From contig NZ_LJIZ01000026.1 of the NCBI RefSeq assembly GCF_001420605.1, forward strand, positions 331,028 through 395,027: a DNA stretch of 64,000 nucleotides. Reading direction: 5' to 3'. Below, piece by piece: positions 63,371 to 64,000 of the stretch. The translations under genes were made by a program, and so were the position numbers. The first letter of the stretch is position 1. Each line of letters starts with the position of its first letter. Below the pieces are notes generated by a model. That model searched no databases, was not told the origin of the DNA, and worked only from the letters and a program-made list of their open reading frames with translations. The stretch comes from Bacillus sp. FJAT-25509. GTDB taxonomy: Bacteria; Bacillota; Bacilli; Bacillales; Bacillaceae_G.

Positions 63371-63871
63371 ATGGAATTCAATTTAAAAAAATTATCAACT
63401 AATGATGGCCAAGAAATTTACGCGATGCTTCAAGAAATTCCTTATAATGAAAATGGGTTCTTAAATGATATGAATGGAGCAACTTTAGAGGAATTTCAGG
63501 CGTGGCTGATTAAACGTGATAACGAATCGAAGGGGATTGGAATTGGGGAAGGTAGAGTTCCTCAAGATATTTATTGGCTTTTTGCAAATGGATTTCCAGT
63601 AGGTTACGGTAAGATCCGTCACAGATTAACAAAAAAGTTGTTAGATGATGGAGGACATATTGGATATTCAATTCTTCCTTCTGAACGAGGAAAAGACTAT
63701 GGCAAACTTCAATTAAAGTTATTGCTTGAAAGAGCTAAAGAAATGGGAATTGATAAAGTTTTACTAACGATACATATCAACAATATAAACTCATTAAAGG
63801 TTGCAATGAAAAACGGTGGAATTATTGAAAAACAAGACGAAAACAAATGCTGGGTTTGGATAGAGTGTTAG
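63371..63871 (+). CDS. GNAT-family N-acetyltransferase
   Basis: A 166-residue acetyltransferase. GHIGYSILPSERGKDYGKLQ is the acetyl-CoA-binding motif A, and VLLTIHINNINSLKVAMKNGG is motif B. The target is unknown. The ATG at 63371 follows AAAAGGAG; an upstream in-frame start at 63320 has none. Confidence 0.85.
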   Translation: MEFNLKKLSTNDGQEIYAMLQEIPYNENGFLNDMNGATLEEFQAWLIKRDNESKGIGIGEGRVPQDIYWLFANGFPVGYGKIRHRLTKKLLDDGGHIGYSILPSERGKDYGKLQLKLLLERAKEMGIDKVLLTIHINNINSLKVAMKNGGIIEKQDENKCWVWIEC

Positions 63872-63929
63872 AAATAATCTTGAAATGGTTTTACCGAATC
63901 AAAATGTAAAAGACCGTTCAATTTGGTAT

Positions 63930-63999
63930 TATCCCCTTATAGTAGACACGTGAAAAAGCCTATCTGATAAAATGGATAGGCAGTCTACTATTGGGGGAT
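63930..63999. repeat. Nested inverted repeat at the window edge
   Basis: The arms ATCCCC..TAGTAGAC (from 63931) and GTCTACTA..GGGGGAT (to 63999) face each other. Between them GCCTATC and GATAGGC make a second stem (63958-63980). The outer arms look like insertion-sequence ends, but no transposase is visible before the window stops. Confidence 0.55.
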
Positions 64000-64000
64000 T

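Overview
The window comes from the chromosome of a low-GC, endospore-forming Bacillaceae bacterium (Bacillus sensu lato). The AT-rich sequence, dense GGAGG-type ribosome sites, frequent TTG and GTG starts, an alpha/beta-type SASP, a CotF-like coat protein, a Spo0E-type phosphatase and two phosphorelay-type kinases support this. A class IV PHA cluster laid out as in B. megaterium adds to it. Gene order from mtnB to ykuJ follows, with gaps and insertions, the B. subtilis order I remember (mtnB, spo0E, mhqR ... ykvS ... glcT-ptsG-ptsH-ptsI ... ykwC ... patA ... ykyB ... ykuE-fadH ... ykuI-ykuJ). The species cannot be fixed from the sequence alone.

Layout. 1-7.4 kb: the 3' end of adhE, an RluA-type pseudouridine synthase with cutC, a secreted CAP protein, a cREC-like receiver, an extended SDR reductase, an array of eight 52-bp palindromic repeats, and nagP. 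7.5-18 kb: SASP; the PHA locus phaJ-phaP-phaQ (minus) divergent from phaR-phaB-phaC (plus); an FAD oxidoreductase; DUF421, DUF3189, CotF-like, DinB-like and DUF3905 genes; a B12-binding radical SAM protein. 18-26 kb: an orphan mtnB, spo0E, mhqR, an M3 oligopeptidase and a large RND transporter. 26-32.5 kb: small conserved genes, then nrdI-nrdE-nrdF, with nrdE interrupted by an ORF-less group I intron directly after the catalytic thiyl-radical cysteine codon. 32.5-39 kb: a PAS kinase, DUF72, bdbC, deoD, an unknown anchored protein, a HAD phosphatase and a secreted ComEC-like metallo-beta-lactamase-fold protein. 39-48 kb: nagA-nagB-nagR, a Cof-type HAD, then glcT and ptsG-ptsH-ptsI. 48-64 kb: an ArsR regulator and nitroreductase, ykwC, an RDD protein, patA, corA, a KinB-like kinase, a MerR-like coiled-coil protein with internal repeats, a holin-like protein, ykyB, a Gly/Phe-rich protein, ykuE, fadH, ykuI with a degenerate EAL domain, a methyltransferase, a glutaredoxin, ykuJ and a GNAT. 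A nested inverted repeat closes the window.

How the genes work together. NagP (IIC-IIB, no IIA) probably borrows the IIA domain of PtsG, with PtsI and PtsH supplying phosphate. NagA and NagB feed GlcNAc-6-P into glycolysis. Matching NagR operators lie before nagP and nagA, and a weaker one before ptsH; a perfect cre site lies before nagP. PtsG is controlled by GlcT through a RAT/terminator leader. PhaB and PhaJ supply (R)-3-hydroxyacyl-CoA to the PhaC-PhaR synthase, PhaP coats granules, and PhaQ probably represses its own promoter through a palindrome over the -10 box. The nrd operon carries paired NrdR-like boxes 32 bp apart.
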